NCBI GenBank assembly: GCA_031276295.1
Contig: JAISNI010000052.1
Span: forward strand, 17,566 to 81,565
Direction of reading: 5' to 3'
From: Treponema sp.
GTDB lineage: Bacteria; Spirochaetota; Spirochaetia; Treponematales; Breznakiellaceae
DNA length: 64,000 bases
Below, piece by piece: positions 19,027 to 30,233 of the stretch; the stretch's first letter is position 1; each line of letters opens with the position of its first letter. Made by a program: the position numbers and the translations under genes. The notes beneath the pieces are model-generated. The model was not told the origin of the DNA and ran no database searches. It was given only the letters and a program-made list of their open reading frames with translations.

Positions 19027-19764
19027 TTAGTTATTTTTAGACGGTTCCATAATAAGAAGATGCCGTTCTTCGTCAAGAAACGGTACTTCAAGCGGGATAA
19101 GTTCCCAGCGGGCAGTACGATTTTCAACAAGGCGGAGTTCCTCCAGGGCTTTGTCCTTGAGTCCCTTGTATGCGGCAAGTATACCGCCGGGAGCAAGCAG
19201 GCGGACAAGTTCTGTGAACAGATTGTTGTCCAGGGGCTTAACGGCGCGAAAAACAATAACGTCAAAACGGCCCGGCGCAGCCTGTTCCAGTTCGATTTCC
19301 TCAAGCTGAACATTGGGCAGACCCAGTACCGCAAGGGTATTGAGGAGAAAGCCTGCCCGCCGCCCCATCCTTTCAATAAGGGTAAAACGGTAACCGGGCA
19401 AGGCGATTGCCAGGGGTATGCCGGGGAGACCCGCCCCGGAACCGACATCGGCAATGGCGGGATAATCCAAAGCACGCCCCGCTTCTGCGCCTCCTTTCCC
19501 CATGCACCGCTCTTCGGCGATGCGCCCTATGATGTCCACCGGGGCAAGCGAATCGAGAATGTGCTTAACAACAATTTCACAGGAGCCCGCGGCCTTCACC
19601 AGCCCGTAAGCCCTGTTAAAAAGTTCTATCTCTGCAAGGTATCTGTTGAGCAATCCTGCAATACGACCGCTATCCTTTAAAGGGCCGCAGGCAGGGTATA
19701 ACTCCTGTAAACGGATAAGACCCTGCTCCAGGAAATAATCGGGGGACTTATGACGATCTACCAT
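19027..19764 (-). CDS. rsmG: 16S rRNA (guanine527-N7)-methyltransferase RsmG
   Basis: 'HILDSLAPVDII', 'IADVGSGAGLPGIPLAIALPGYRFTLIERMGRRAGFL'. Confidence 0.9.
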   Translation of the reverse strand: MVDRHKSPDYFLEQGLIRLQELYPACGPLKDSGRIAGLLNRYLAEIELFNRAYGLVKAAGSCEIVVKHILDSLAPVDIIGRIAEERCMGKGGAEAGRALDYPAIADVGSGAGLPGIPLAIALPGYRFTLIERMGRRAGFLLNTLAVLGLPNVQLEEIELEQAAPGRFDVIVFRAVKPLDNNLFTELVRLLAPGGILAAYKGLKDKALEELRLVENRTARWELIPLEVPFLDEERHLLIMEPSKNN

Positions 19765-19805
19765 AATAATTACAATATATAATGAAATTATTACAAGACC
19801 ACCGC

Positions 19806-22283
19806 TTATTTACGGTTTTTTTCGGGTTTCTTTTCCTGACGTTTTTTCAGCAACTCCGCAAAGGGGTTATACATGGTCCCGTCATCATCGCGGTCCGGCC
19901 TGGAGTAAGGCGGCGGCGAAGGGTGCGTATTCTGCGGCGCAGACCCATCGCCTCTGCCGGCGGGTTTTACGTTGCGGGATTGCGGGCCTGGCGGCGCGGG
20001 ATGCTGGGCCGGCGCGTGTTCCGGCGTTTCATGCCTTTTCACCACAACTTTCTTCTTGCCATCGGCCTTCTCAGGCAAAGACGCCGCCTGTTTTACCGTT
20101 TCTGTTTGAGTCTTCCGCGACAGGCTGATCCGCCTCCGGTCAAGGTCAAGACCGATCACCCTGAATTCCAATACATCCCCGACTTTTACCGCTTCCAGGG
20201 GATCCTTAATATACCGATCACTCATCTCGGAAATATGCACCAAGGCTGTTTCTTTAATTCCCAGATCAACAAAAGCGCCGAAATCAACCACATTCTTGAT
20301 CTTGCCGGTTATCATCATACCTTCTTTAAGGTCCTCAAAAGTAACAACTCCCTTTTGCATAATAGGCTTGGGGTATCCATCGCGGGGATCGCGGTTCGGT
20401 TTTCGCAGTTCCTCCGCAATATCGTTGATGGTTGTATCCCCTATCCCGTGCTCTTTCTTTAACTGCTCGATAAGCCCGGCGGAAAGGTTCCCCGTTACCG
20501 TAGCCGTACCGGACGTGGACATTCCTGCCCCCAGCTTTTCGCGGATAACACGGGCCACCGTGTAGTTTTCAGGGTGAACCCACGTATTATCCAGCGGATC
20601 ATCACTTTCAGGTATCTTGAGGAAGCCGGCGCACTGTTCAAAGCTCTTGGGCCCCATGCCGGGGATAGCGTTCAGTTCTTCCCTTGAAGCTATCTTCCCT
20701 TTCTCCTCGCGGTACTTGACAATCTTCCTGGCAAGGGAACTGTTGATCCCCGATACATAACGGAGGAGGGAAGCGCTTGCCGTATTGAGGTTGACCCCTA
20801 CGTTGTTCACCACGGAAGAAACCACCTCGTCAAGCATCTCTGAAAGCCGTTTTTGGTTTACATCGTGCTGGTAAAGTCCAACCCCAATGGACTTGGGGTC
20901 TATCTTGACCAGTTCCGCAAGCGGGTCTTGCAGGCGGCGGCCTATGGAGATAGCCCCGCGTATGGTCAGGTCCAGTTCAGGGAATTCCTCACGGGCAATG
21001 TCGCTGGCGGAATACACCGAAGCGCCGTCCTCGTCAACCACGGTGTAAAGTACCTCCAGGTTGTTTTCTGCTATCACCGCGCTGACAATTTCCTGAACCT
21101 CCCGTGTGCCGGTGCCGTTTCCCACCGCGATAAGCTGGACATCGTAGGTCTTGATTCCCGTGAGGAGGCGATGTTTGGCGTCTTCAACCTTGTGGTTGTA
21201 GATAACCGTACTATCCAGATATTTCCCCGTATCGTCAAGGAAGGCGCATTTGGTTCCGGTGCGTATACCGGGGTCTATACCCAGTACCCTGGTACTTTTG
21301 ATAGGCTGCTGCATGAGGAGATTCCTGAGATTCTGGCTGAATATTGAAATACCGTGATCATCGGCGGCATCGCTCTGATCCCCCCGTATCTCGCGGAGTA
21401 CCGCCGGGGAAAGCAGGCGTTTAAGGCCGTCTTCAATGGCCGTGCGGTGATAATCGTTATGGATTTCGTACTTGTTCTGCAGCATCTGCGCCGCGGTGTT
21501 TTCGTCAACATCAAGGGTTATTTCAAGAATTTTTTCCCGCTCGCCCCTGTTTATGGCAAGTATCCGGTGCGCTTTAATCTGGGAGAGCGGTTCGTTGTAG
21601 TCCCAGTACATCTGGTAGGTGGAGGTCTTCTTTGCTTCTTCATCGCCTACGCCTTTAACTATGACCCTTCCGTCCTTCAGGTAGAAACTCTTTACCGCGC
21701 CCCGGTTCTCCGTATCCTGGGAAACCCGCTCGGCTATGATGTCCATAGCTCCCTGCAAGGCCTCTTCGACGCTTGTAACCGAAAGCTCAGGCTGTTCGGC
21801 ATTCTCTCTGATAAATTCAGCAGCCTTTATCTTGAGGGCTTCGGCATCCAGCTTCAACATTGCTTCTGCAAGCGGTTCAAGCCCCTTTTCAACGGCTATC
21901 ATGCCCCTGGTTTTCTTTTTCCGCTTGTAGGGGGCGTAGATATCCTCAAGCTCCGTAAGCGTCGCCGCCTTCCTGATGTTGTCGAAAAGCTCCTCATTCA
22001 GCTTACCTTGGTCAAAGATACCCCGAATTATTTCCAGACGCCGTCCTTCCAGGTTCTTGCCCGCGGCAAACAGGTGATCCACATCCCGTACCTGAACCTC
22101 GTCGAGGGTCCCCGTCATCTCCTTGCGGTAACGGGCAATAAAAGGTACGGTGCAACCTTCGGCAATGAGGCTTGTTACCGCCTCAACCTGCCCCTGCCGT
22201 ATGCCAAGTTGCTCTGCGATACGCTTCCTCAAATCCGCTTCGTCTATAACAAGACCGTCAATAAATTCCTTTGTTAATTCCAT
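19806..22283 (-). CDS. tex: Tex family S1 RNA-binding transcription accessory protein
   Basis: 'TVPFIARYRKEMTGTLDEVQVRD', 'GIDPGIRTGTKCAFLD', 'GVGLYQHDVNQKRLSEMLDEVVSSVVNNVGVNLNTAS', C-terminal S1 domain. Confidence 0.95.
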   Translation of the reverse strand: MELTKEFIDGLVIDEADLRKRIAEQLGIRQGQVEAVTSLIAEGCTVPFIARYRKEMTGTLDEVQVRDVDHLFAAGKNLEGRRLEIIRGIFDQGKLNEELFDNIRKAATLTELEDIYAPYKRKKKTRGMIAVEKGLEPLAEAMLKLDAEALKIKAAEFIRENAEQPELSVTSVEEALQGAMDIIAERVSQDTENRGAVKSFYLKDGRVIVKGVGDEEAKKTSTYQMYWDYNEPLSQIKAHRILAINRGEREKILEITLDVDENTAAQMLQNKYEIHNDYHRTAIEDGLKRLLSPAVLREIRGDQSDAADDHGISIFSQNLRNLLMQQPIKSTRVLGIDPGIRTGTKCAFLDDTGKYLDSTVIYNHKVEDAKHRLLTGIKTYDVQLIAVGNGTGTREVQEIVSAVIAENNLEVLYTVVDEDGASVYSASDIAREEFPELDLTIRGAISIGRRLQDPLAELVKIDPKSIGVGLYQHDVNQKRLSEMLDEVVSSVVNNVGVNLNTASASLLRYVSGINSSLARKIVKYREEKGKIASREELNAIPGMGPKSFEQCAGFLKIPESDDPLDNTWVHPENYTVARVIREKLGAGMSTSGTATVTGNLSAGLIEQLKKEHGIGDTTINDIAEELRKPNRDPRDGYPKPIMQKGVVTFEDLKEGMMITGKIKNVVDFGAFVDLGIKETALVHISEMSDRYIKDPLEAVKVGDVLEFRVIGLDLDRRRISLSRKTQTETVKQAASLPEKADGKKKVVVKRHETPEHAPAQHPAPPGPQSRNVKPAGRGDGSAPQNTHPSPPPYSRPDRDDDGTMYNPFAELLKKRQEKKPEKNRK

Positions 22284-22599
22284 AGATTGTTATTTTACCA
22301 AGAGAAAGGGGCGCTGGGCAAGAGGAGTTTGCTTGACAAGCAGGGCATCGGCACTTACTTTTTTGAATTTAATATATCCTAAACATCGCCATCTTTTTGA
22401 AGAAGAATTAGCCGCGAACCTGCCGAACTATCACGAACATAAGAGAAAATCGTAAATATTGAACAATAAATTCGTGTTGTTGGTGTGGTTCCTGGTAAAA
22501 TTCTTGAATTTCTTGGTGATTTCCCGATGTTGGAAAGTCGGTACTGCTGTCCTAACCCGATACTTGCGCGAAAAGACGTTTGGCGCTATAGTATGGAAC

Positions 22600-25500
22600 A
22601 TGACGGATTTTGTTCACCTGCATGTACATTCGGATTTTTCCCTGCTTGACGGCGCCGCTTCGGTTGAAAACCTCGCTGATAAGGCGGCTTCTCTGGGGAT
22701 GAAGCATTTGGCCATTACTGACCACGGAAATATGTTCGGGGTGCTGGATTTTATCACGGCCTGCCGGGAGGACCGGGATCACAAGCCGCGGGAGAATCCT
22801 ATTCACCCCATCATAGGCTGCGAATTCTACATGGCTTCCGGATTGCGGTTTGAAAAGAAAGGCTCGGAATCGGGGAATAAGTACTACCATCTGGTGCTCC
22901 TCGCGGCTTCCAGAGAGGGCTACCTCAACCTGGTGAAGCTCTCCTCCTATGCCTATACCGAGGGCTTTTACTTTAAACCCCGCATTGACGAGGAATTGCT
23001 CGTTAAATACCACACCGGTCTTATCGGGCTTTCGGCCTGTATAGCCGGCGAGATACCCAACCTGCTTCTTGAGGGGAAGGCTGAAGAGGCCGAAAAGCGG
23101 GCGCTCTGGTTCCGCGATCTTCTGGGGCAGGATAATTTCTATCTGGAACTTCAGGATCACCGCCTGGACGCCCAGAAAAAGGTCAACCCGCTTATCGCGG
23201 GTATTTCCCGGCGCACGGGCATACCCCTCGTTGCCACCAACGACATACATTACCTGGAACGGGACGATTCCGTTGCCCAGGACATACTTCTGTGCATATC
23301 CACCAACAAGAAACGTTCCGATGTAAAGCGGATGCGCTTTGACTCCGATGAATTCTACTTTAAAACCGGCGACGAGATGGCCGCCCTCTTCAAGGAATAC
23401 CCGGAAGCCGTCAGCAATACCGTTAAAATAGCCGAACGCTGCATTACCGACGTGCCCAAGCCCGGCCCCCTGTTGCCCGACTTTGTTATTCCCGCGGATT
23501 TCGCCGGCAACGCGCCGCCCTTTGAGGACAAGGTGCGCTCCGTACTGGCGTCGCGCCCGCGGAAAAAAGGCGATCCGTCGGATAAGGCGCTTTACGGTGA
23601 AGATGAAATTCCTGCCGGGCAGTACCTGTGGCACTTGACCATGAAGGGCCTTGAGGAACGTTACGGCAGCCGTTTTGAGGATGTAAAGGAAAGGGCCGAA
23701 TACGAACTGCGCGTCATTATCCAGATGGGCTTTACCGGTTACTTTCTGATTGTGGCGGATTTTATCAACTGGGCAAAGGAGAACGCCATACCGGTAGGGC
23801 CGGGGCGCGGTTCCGGGGCGGGATCCATTGTGGCCTATTCCCTGCGGATAACCGATATAGACCCGCTCAAGTACAACCTGCTCTTTGAACGCTTCCTCAA
23901 CCCCGAACGTATCTCCATGCCGGACTTTGACGTGGACTTCTGCTTCGAACGGCGTGAAGAGGTTATCAAATACGTTACCGAAAAATACGGCAAGGACAGG
24001 GTTGGGCAGATCATAACCTTTGGGACGCTCAAGGCCAAGGCTGTCATCAAGGATGTGGCGCGGGCGCTGGGCATTAGCCTCAATGACTCCAACATGATAG
24101 CCAAACTCATCCCCGATGATCCCAAGATGACGCTGAAAAAGGCTTTTACGGCTAACCCCGCGCTCCGCGAATTGGAACAGGATGCAAAATACAGGGAACT
24201 TTTCGCTATTGCCGGCAAACTTGAAGGTAAAAAACGGCATTCCAGCCTCCACGCGGCGGGAATAGTGATAGGCAAATCGGAACTTTCCGACTACGTGCCC
24301 CTCTACCGCGACGCCAAGACCGGCATTGTGGCAACCCAGTTCACAATGGGCCTTATCGAGGACAGGGGCCTTGTCAAAATGGACTTCCTCGGTCTTAAAA
24401 CCCTTACCCTCATAAAGCATACCGAGGATCTTATACGGCTACGGGGCGGAAAGTACGCCGGTTTCAATATTACGGATATTGACGAACACGACGAGGCCAC
24501 GTTCCGTATGCTGGGAGAGGGGAAAAGCGCCGGGGTCTTCCAGTTTGAATCTGATGGTATGCAGAAGATACTGAAAGACGCGCGGCCTTCAAGCATCGAG
24601 GATCTTATCGCCTTAAACGCTCTCTACCGGCCCGGGCCTATGGACAACATCCCCCAGTTCATCAATTCAAAATGGGGTAGGCAGGCGATCAAGTACCCCG
24701 ATCCAAGCCTTGAGGGGATACTGAAGGAAACTTACGGGGTCATAGTCTACCAGGAACAGGTAATGCAGGTAGCGCAGATCATAGCCGGTTACAGCCTGGG
24801 CCAGGCCGACCTTCTGCGGCGGGCTATGGGGAAGAAAAAGATGGAGGTTATGGTCAAGGAGAAGGCGAAATTCATCGCGGGCGCGGTAAAACGCGGCTAC
24901 CGGGAAAGCGACGCCGACCGTATCTTTGAAATACTTATCCCCTTTGCCGGTTACGGCTTTAACAAGAGCCATGCCGCGGCCTATTCGGTGCTGGCCTACC
25001 AGACGGCCTATCTCAAGGCCAACTTCCCCGCGGAATTTATGGCGGCAAACCTTACCAACGAAATCAACAATACCGACAAGCTGCCCGAATATATTGACGA
25101 GGCGCGGCAGATGGGTATCACGATAGCGTCGCCTGATGTCAACCGGTCGGACAAACTCTTTACCGTTGTTGACGGTCGTATTATCTACGGCTTTCTGGGG
25201 ATTAAAGGCATAGGGACAAAGCCCGCCGAGGAAATTGTTTCATGCCGCAGAAACGGGCCCTACCGGGACTTTATCGACTTTCTAAACCGCGTGGATATTC
25301 ACAAGGTAGGCAAGAAGGTGATTGAGCTTCTCATTCAGACCGGCGCCTTCGACTCGTTGGGACAAACCAGGGAATGTCTGATCGGTAATCTGGAAAAAGC
25401 CGTTGAATATACGGAAAATATCAAGGATGATAAAAAATTCGGCCAAACCAGCCTCTTTGGCGATACCGAGGAAAAGGAATATCCTGATTTTCAGTTTGAG

Positions 25501-26430
25501 GAATACCCCGCGGACAGCCGTGAAAACTGGCTTAAAGTAGAAAAAGATCTTATCGGCTTTTATTTTTCGGGCCACCCTATGGATAACTACAAGGACGTGT
25601 GGAAGTACGCCTGTACCCTGAACCTTGCCGAAATCGAAAAGGCTGAAGACGGCGAGTATACCCTTGTAGGGATCATCAAGAGCCTGCGTACTCTCATGGA
25701 TAAGAATAAAAACGAGATGGCCTTTGTGTCCATCGCGGATTACCGGGGGGAAGCGGATCTGGTATTCTTCTCAAAGGCATGGGAAAAATGCAAGGCGGAG
25801 ATCGAAGCGGAAAAGATCGTCGCCCTTAAAGGGAGGATACGCCGCTCCGCCGACAAGAAACGGGATAAACCTTCGGTCGAAATTACAGCCGTTCTGGACA
25901 TGGACCGCCTTGAACGCGCCGCCGCCCGCGCTTTGGCAAAAAACCAGGGGAATGACAAAACCAATACGGCTCCATCCGCCGTACCCTCCGGCAGCAGCCA
26001 GCAAGCCCCCGGAGCGGCAAAAAGCGGCGCTTCCGAACTCGGCACGGGCGGAAATGCGGGTTCACTCGGAGCTTATAGCTCCGATCCATACCGGCAGCTC
26101 AGGGACCCGGCGGCCCGTACCGCGGAAGGGGCAGGCATGATGCATCCGCTGATGGAGGAGGAGCCTCCGCAGACAGACAGTGGCACGGCGGCCTACCGCG
26201 AATTGCACATACGATTGAACAGCAACGCGGTACAATCCGATGAAAACCTCTACCCAATCCGCAACTACCTTACCGGCAATCCCGGTTCCTGCACCGTCTT
26301 TATCCACGTACCGCTTAAAGAGGGTGAAGCTATTATCCGCACGCTGCCTGAGTTTAAAGCGGCGGCAGGCGCCGATCAGATCGGTAGCTTACGGCGTTAC
26401 ACCGGCGTCGCAATGGTCTGGGGTGAATAG
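22600..26430 (+). CDS. dnaE: DNA polymerase III subunit alpha
   Basis: 'MTDFVHLHVHSDFSLLDGAASVENLADKAASLGMKHLAITDHGNMFG' (PHP); 'GPGRGSGAGSIVAYSLRITDIDPLKYNLLFERFLNPERISMPDFDVDFC'. ATG at 22600 chosen over upstream starts. Confidence 0.97.
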   Translation: MTDFVHLHVHSDFSLLDGAASVENLADKAASLGMKHLAITDHGNMFGVLDFITACREDRDHKPRENPIHPIIGCEFYMASGLRFEKKGSESGNKYYHLVLLAASREGYLNLVKLSSYAYTEGFYFKPRIDEELLVKYHTGLIGLSACIAGEIPNLLLEGKAEEAEKRALWFRDLLGQDNFYLELQDHRLDAQKKVNPLIAGISRRTGIPLVATNDIHYLERDDSVAQDILLCISTNKKRSDVKRMRFDSDEFYFKTGDEMAALFKEYPEAVSNTVKIAERCITDVPKPGPLLPDFVIPADFAGNAPPFEDKVRSVLASRPRKKGDPSDKALYGEDEIPAGQYLWHLTMKGLEERYGSRFEDVKERAEYELRVIIQMGFTGYFLIVADFINWAKENAIPVGPGRGSGAGSIVAYSLRITDIDPLKYNLLFERFLNPERISMPDFDVDFCFERREEVIKYVTEKYGKDRVGQIITFGTLKAKAVIKDVARALGISLNDSNMIAKLIPDDPKMTLKKAFTANPALRELEQDAKYRELFAIAGKLEGKKRHSSLHAAGIVIGKSELSDYVPLYRDAKTGIVATQFTMGLIEDRGLVKMDFLGLKTLTLIKHTEDLIRLRGGKYAGFNITDIDEHDEATFRMLGEGKSAGVFQFESDGMQKILKDARPSSIEDLIALNALYRPGPMDNIPQFINSKWGRQAIKYPDPSLEGILKETYGVIVYQEQVMQVAQIIAGYSLGQADLLRRAMGKKKMEVMVKEKAKFIAGAVKRGYRESDADRIFEILIPFAGYGFNKSHAAAYSVLAYQTAYLKANFPAEFMAANLTNEINNTDKLPEYIDEARQMGITIASPDVNRSDKLFTVVDGRIIYGFLGIKGIGTKPAEEIVSCRRNGPYRDFIDFLNRVDIHKVGKKVIELLIQTGAFDSLGQTRECLIGNLEKAVEYTENIKDDKKFGQTSLFGDTEEKEYPDFQFEEYPADSRENWLKVEKDLIGFYFSGHPMDNYKDVWKYACTLNLAEIEKAEDGEYTLVGIIKSLRTLMDKNKNEMAFVSIADYRGEADLVFFSKAWEKCKAEIEAEKIVALKGRIRRSADKKRDKPSVEITAVLDMDRLERAAARALAKNQGNDKTNTAPSAVPSGSSQQAPGAAKSGASELGTGGNAGSLGAYSSDPYRQLRDPAARTAEGAGMMHPLMEEEPPQTDSGTAAYRELHIRLNSNAVQSDENLYPIRNYLTGNPGSCTVFIHVPLKEGEAIIRTLPEFKAAAGADQIGSLRRYTGVAMVWGE

Positions 26431-26520
26431 GCCCTCCGGCCATACCGTCAAACCTGACTGCCAAGAGGGCCCCCAGGAGCAAGCTCCTGGGGATGATGGT
26501 CCGCCCCTCCAATCAAGCCC

Positions 26521-27600
26521 TTACCGTATCCCGACCAGTTCCATCTCGAATACCAGAAAGCTGTTTTCGGGAATGGCGCCCCCGCCCGCGCCCCTTTCGC
26601 CGTAGGCAAGTTCCGGTGGGATAACCACAAGGCGTTTTTCACCCAGCTTCATGTCCAGAACCGTTTCTTCCCAACCGGGGATAATAAGGCCTACACCGGC
26701 CTGAAATTCCAAAGGGCCGCCCTGAATATCGGAGGAGTCAAAGACCTCGCCCGAAAGGAACATACCCTTGTAGTTCACTCGGACAATTTTCCCCCGCGCG
26801 GGTTTCGTGCCCGTCCCCTGCTTCTGAATGATATAGCGCAGGCCGGAAACTGTTTCTACCGCATTGGGGTATTTTGTCTTTATCTGGGTCAGATCGGCAT
26901 CCCGTTTTGCCTTGACGCGGTTTGACCGGGCCGCGTTTGCCCCTTTGAGGAGGGCGTCAAACGCAGCCTGATCGGTCTTAAAGGCATTTGCCATAGGGCC
27001 GTTACGGATTATCGTAATTTTTTCTATTTTATCGCCCTGCTGAATGGCATTGACCACCTTTTGACCCTCTACCACCCTGCCGAAAACCGTATGCCTGCCG
27101 TCAAGGTGGGGGGTCGCCGTATGGGTTATGAAGAACTGGCTGCCGTTGGTTCCCGGCCCCGCGTTGGCCATAGACAGTATGCCTGCCCGGTCGTGCTTGA
27201 GGGTATAGTCAATCTCATCGGGGAAGCCGTACCCCGGACCGCCCGTACCGTTACCAAGCGGATCGCCGCCCTGGATCATAAAGCCGGCGATAACACGGTG
27301 AAATTTCAGGCCGTCGTAGAAGGGTTTACCGCCGGTTACGGCCATTTTCCCTTCGGCAAGGGCTACGAAATTACAAACGGTAAGGGGCGCCTTCTGGTAT
27401 TCAAGACGGAGCACGATATCGCCGCGGGATGTCGCTATCCAGGCGAAGAGTCCGTCCCCCAAGGCCGCATCATTCGGAGCGGGAAAAGCCGTATTGGCTA
27501 TAAGAAACAGCAAAAAAACGGCTATACCGGCCCATCGAGGCTGTTTACCCGAAAAAAAATTCCTGCAATATTTATGGATATTCATACCATATAATATCAT
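26521..27600 (-). CDS. Exported dual-family peptidylprolyl isomerase (cyclophilin-FKBP fusion)
   Basis: Hydrophobic N-terminus. Cyclophilin '[36 protein letters not shown]...NGSQFFIT', then FKBP '[19 protein letters not shown]...[25 protein letters not shown]'. Confidence 0.92.
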   Translation of the reverse strand: MILYGMNIHKYCRNFFSGKQPRWAGIAVFLLFLIANTAFPAPNDAALGDGLFAWIATSRGDIVLRLEYQKAPLTVCNFVALAEGKMAVTGGKPFYDGLKFHRVIAGFMIQGGDPLGNGTGGPGYGFPDEIDYTLKHDRAGILSMANAGPGTNGSQFFITHTATPHLDGRHTVFGRVVEGQKVVNAIQQGDKIEKITIIRNGPMANAFKTDQAAFDALLKGANAARSNRVKAKRDADLTQIKTKYPNAVETVSGLRYIIQKQGTGTKPARGKIVRVNYKGMFLSGEVFDSSDIQGGPLEFQAGVGLIIPGWEETVLDMKLGEKRLVVIPPELAYGERGAGGGAIPENSFLVFEMELVGIR

Positions 27601-27804
27601 AAAAAGATGAAAAAGTTACAAGAAGTTTAGAATTATACGGGCCTGTTTATTGGCCGATACTGGGTATATGTAAGTAGTGTCTTATCGGTAATGGAGATAC
27701 ATTATTAGTCAAAACTGCGGATCCGCGGCTCCCTTAAAAAGTATACCGGTTCGTTTGAGGTAAATATTGATACTATACCGGTATGATTGTATGATTGATT
27801 TATT

Positions 27805-29442
27805 ATGAATATAAATGAAATTCGAGAAGAACTGTTCCGCCGGGACTATCCTGCCTTGCGGCCCAATTCGGATCCTGATATCGAACGATACTGCTACCTC
27901 CGTACCTCGGGTTTCCCCAGAGAAGCCCTTAACCTTTACGAATCCCGGTTAAGGCCCCGCTATCCCAACGATGAATTCCGTACAGCCTTGCTGCGTACCT
28001 ACCGCAACAGGGACCCTGTCTTTTTACAGCTTTTGTCCGCCGCATACCGGCGGCTGGCTGAAATTTCTTTGGATAGAACCAGGAAGATCATAGATTTTAT
28101 TGCAAAAAAGATCGAAACCTATAACCCCAAGGATGTGTATTCAACCTTAAAAACGGTGGAGGATATTTTAAAGGTACTCCCCCAGGAGAGATACGCCGCA
28201 ATGTCGGGGATAGACCGATACTACGAATACGCGCGCGCGCTGAAGTTCCAGGTCAAACTTACCGGCAAAGCCGCCAACCTGGTACACGCCTATCTTGATC
28301 AGTCCCTCGGTGTGATTGGGAACGAACTGCGCCGCCGCGAGAATAAAAAACGGCAGGAAGCCGAGCGTGAACGGCAACGCCGCCTCATGGAGGACTGGAA
28401 TGATTATGAATGGCAAAAAAAACACGGCATCCAGGCGGAATCGATTCCGTTTCTGGATATGTCTTCGATTGTTTTTTCGCCCCAGGACCTTGCCCGCATT
28501 GAAATTCCCTCCACTTTTACCCGCCTTGAAGATAAGACGCTTGCCTACTGCCTGAAGTACTGGCATCTTGTCCATGACGACGCATTTGAACGGGTACTCT
28601 ACCTCTATTCAAAGAAGTACGGCGTCAAAAATTATGACGCTTATAAAATTATCCGCGTAGGCCGATTCAGGAATATGCGGGATGACGAGATACTTACCCA
28701 GGTTATGTCGTCCCTGATGACCGGCTACTATTATTCCGTTCAGGGGGATAGATACCTCCAGCAGCAGTGGAATGTCATGAAGGGCTATCTCAGCAAGCCT
28801 TCCACCGCCGTAACGGCGGGAATGCCCAGGCAAAAAAAGGTAAAACAGGACAAAAAAGCCGCCGATGTAAAGAGTAAACCGAAAAAGGCGGAACAGGGCA
28901 GAAAAATTACCGTTCCTTCCAAAACAGATGCGGGCCGTACCGCCAAGAAAGTACGGCAGCCTGTTCATACCGCTTTACCCCGAAAACGGGGAAAACCTGC
29001 CGCGATCCCCGCGGCGCCGACGATCAGGGGAGAGATTCCTTTGCAGGCACAGGACAAGAAAAACAAGGCGGGGCCCCTGCCGGCGGAAAAAGGAGGAAGC
29101 ATCTATACCATAAAAACCCATCTTCCAAAACCGGAGATAAAGGCCGGAGGCTCCGTCGCAGACCGGCTCCGCGAGCTATCAGGGCGTTCCTACGATATTT
29201 ACCAGGATCGCTTCCTTGCCAACGCGCTCTCCGCCATCCGCAAAGTATTGGGCGCCAAAAAGGGGATTTTCTTTACCCTGCCGGAACGGGTTGAAACGCT
29301 TATCTTTACGTTTTTTAAAGAACACTATTCGGACCCCTATATGAACTGGGCCGAGAGCAGGGAAAGGGCAGAAGCAGCCTCATTGGGGTTTGACATTCCC
29401 TCCCTGGACCCCATTATCAGGGAATGTTTCAGGAAGCTGTAG
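27805..29442 (+). CDS. Conserved hypothetical protein, function unknown
   Basis: Long uninterrupted 545-aa ORF with coding-like composition; no recognised domain. Confidence 0.7.
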   Translation: MNINEIREELFRRDYPALRPNSDPDIERYCYLRTSGFPREALNLYESRLRPRYPNDEFRTALLRTYRNRDPVFLQLLSAAYRRLAEISLDRTRKIIDFIAKKIETYNPKDVYSTLKTVEDILKVLPQERYAAMSGIDRYYEYARALKFQVKLTGKAANLVHAYLDQSLGVIGNELRRRENKKRQEAERERQRRLMEDWNDYEWQKKHGIQAESIPFLDMSSIVFSPQDLARIEIPSTFTRLEDKTLAYCLKYWHLVHDDAFERVLYLYSKKYGVKNYDAYKIIRVGRFRNMRDDEILTQVMSSLMTGYYYSVQGDRYLQQQWNVMKGYLSKPSTAVTAGMPRQKKVKQDKKAADVKSKPKKAEQGRKITVPSKTDAGRTAKKVRQPVHTALPRKRGKPAAIPAAPTIRGEIPLQAQDKKNKAGPLPAEKGGSIYTIKTHLPKPEIKAGGSVADRLRELSGRSYDIYQDRFLANALSAIRKVLGAKKGIFFTLPERVETLIFTFFKEHYSDPYMNWAESRERAEAASLGFDIPSLDPIIRECFRKL

Positions 29443-29645
29443 CGAACTAACCCCGCATCTAAAAAGCGATGCCTCCTGTTTTAAGCGCCGCGTTATTGAG
29501 CCGGAGCAGAACTTCGGGATAGTAAACCCCGAAGCGCGAATAAAACCGCGTAAATGTTTTCATCCCGCTACGCCCTTCTTCAGGGAACAAGTCCCCTGTA
29601 CTTTCAACGATTTTGTATAGGAAAAACAAGTTCTACCCCAAACCG

Positions 29646-30233
29646 CTACAGTTTTACCCGTCCGCGGAAGCTACGCGATAAGGTAAGGCGATCCGTGTAC
29701 TCAAGATCCCCGCCTACGGGCAGGCCCGAAGCCAGACGGCTGATTTCGACGGGGACGCCGGTAAGCATTTTTTGCAGGTAGAGGGCCGTTGTGTCCCCTT
29801 CTACGGTAGGGTTCATGGCAAGGATAAGTTCGCGTATACCCTCGCCGCGAACCCGGTCTATAAGCCGGTTTATACCGAGATCGCCGGGGCCTATGCCTTC
29901 CAGTGGGGCAATAAGGCCGCCCAATACGAAAAAAAGGCCGCGGAATTCCCTGGCTTCCTCAATGATCCTCACGTCCTGGGCTTTTTCTACCACGCAGATA
30001 AGACTCCGATCGCGGTCCGGATCGGTGCAGATGGGACAGGGGTCGGTTTCGGTATAGTTGCCGCAGAGCGAACACTGATGGATAGCGTCGCGGAGGCCGC
30101 CGAGTTCGTGTACCAGGGCCGCGGTGTAGGCGGGATCGGCATCCAGCATATAGTAGGAAAGTCGGGCGGCAGTTTTTTTGCCTATTCCCGGCAGTCGTGC
30201 AAGAAGGGCTGTAAGCCGGTCAAGGGCATTCAT
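29646..30233 (-). CDS. recR: Recombination protein RecR
   Basis: 'LLARLPGIGKKTAARLSYYML', 'CSLCGNYTETDPCPICTDPDRD', Toprim 'FFVLGGLIAPLEGIGPGDLGI'. Confidence 0.96.
   Translation of the reverse strand: MNALDRLTALLARLPGIGKKTAARLSYYMLDADPAYTAALVHELGGLRDAIHQCSLCGNYTETDPCPICTDPDRDRSLICVVEKAQDVRIIEEAREFRGLFFVLGGLIAPLEGIGPGDLGINRLIDRVRGEGIRELILAMNPTVEGDTTALYLQKMLTGVPVEISRLASGLPVGGDLEYTDRLTLSRSFRGRVKL

Noticed and set aside
21354-22277. 307-aa plus-strand ORF
   Set aside because: Antisense to tex, whose conserved motifs are clear on the minus strand.
22552-24420. 622-aa minus-strand ORF
   Set aside because: Lies entirely antisense to dnaE; long antisense frames are expected from GC-rich codon usage, and no domain is recognisable.
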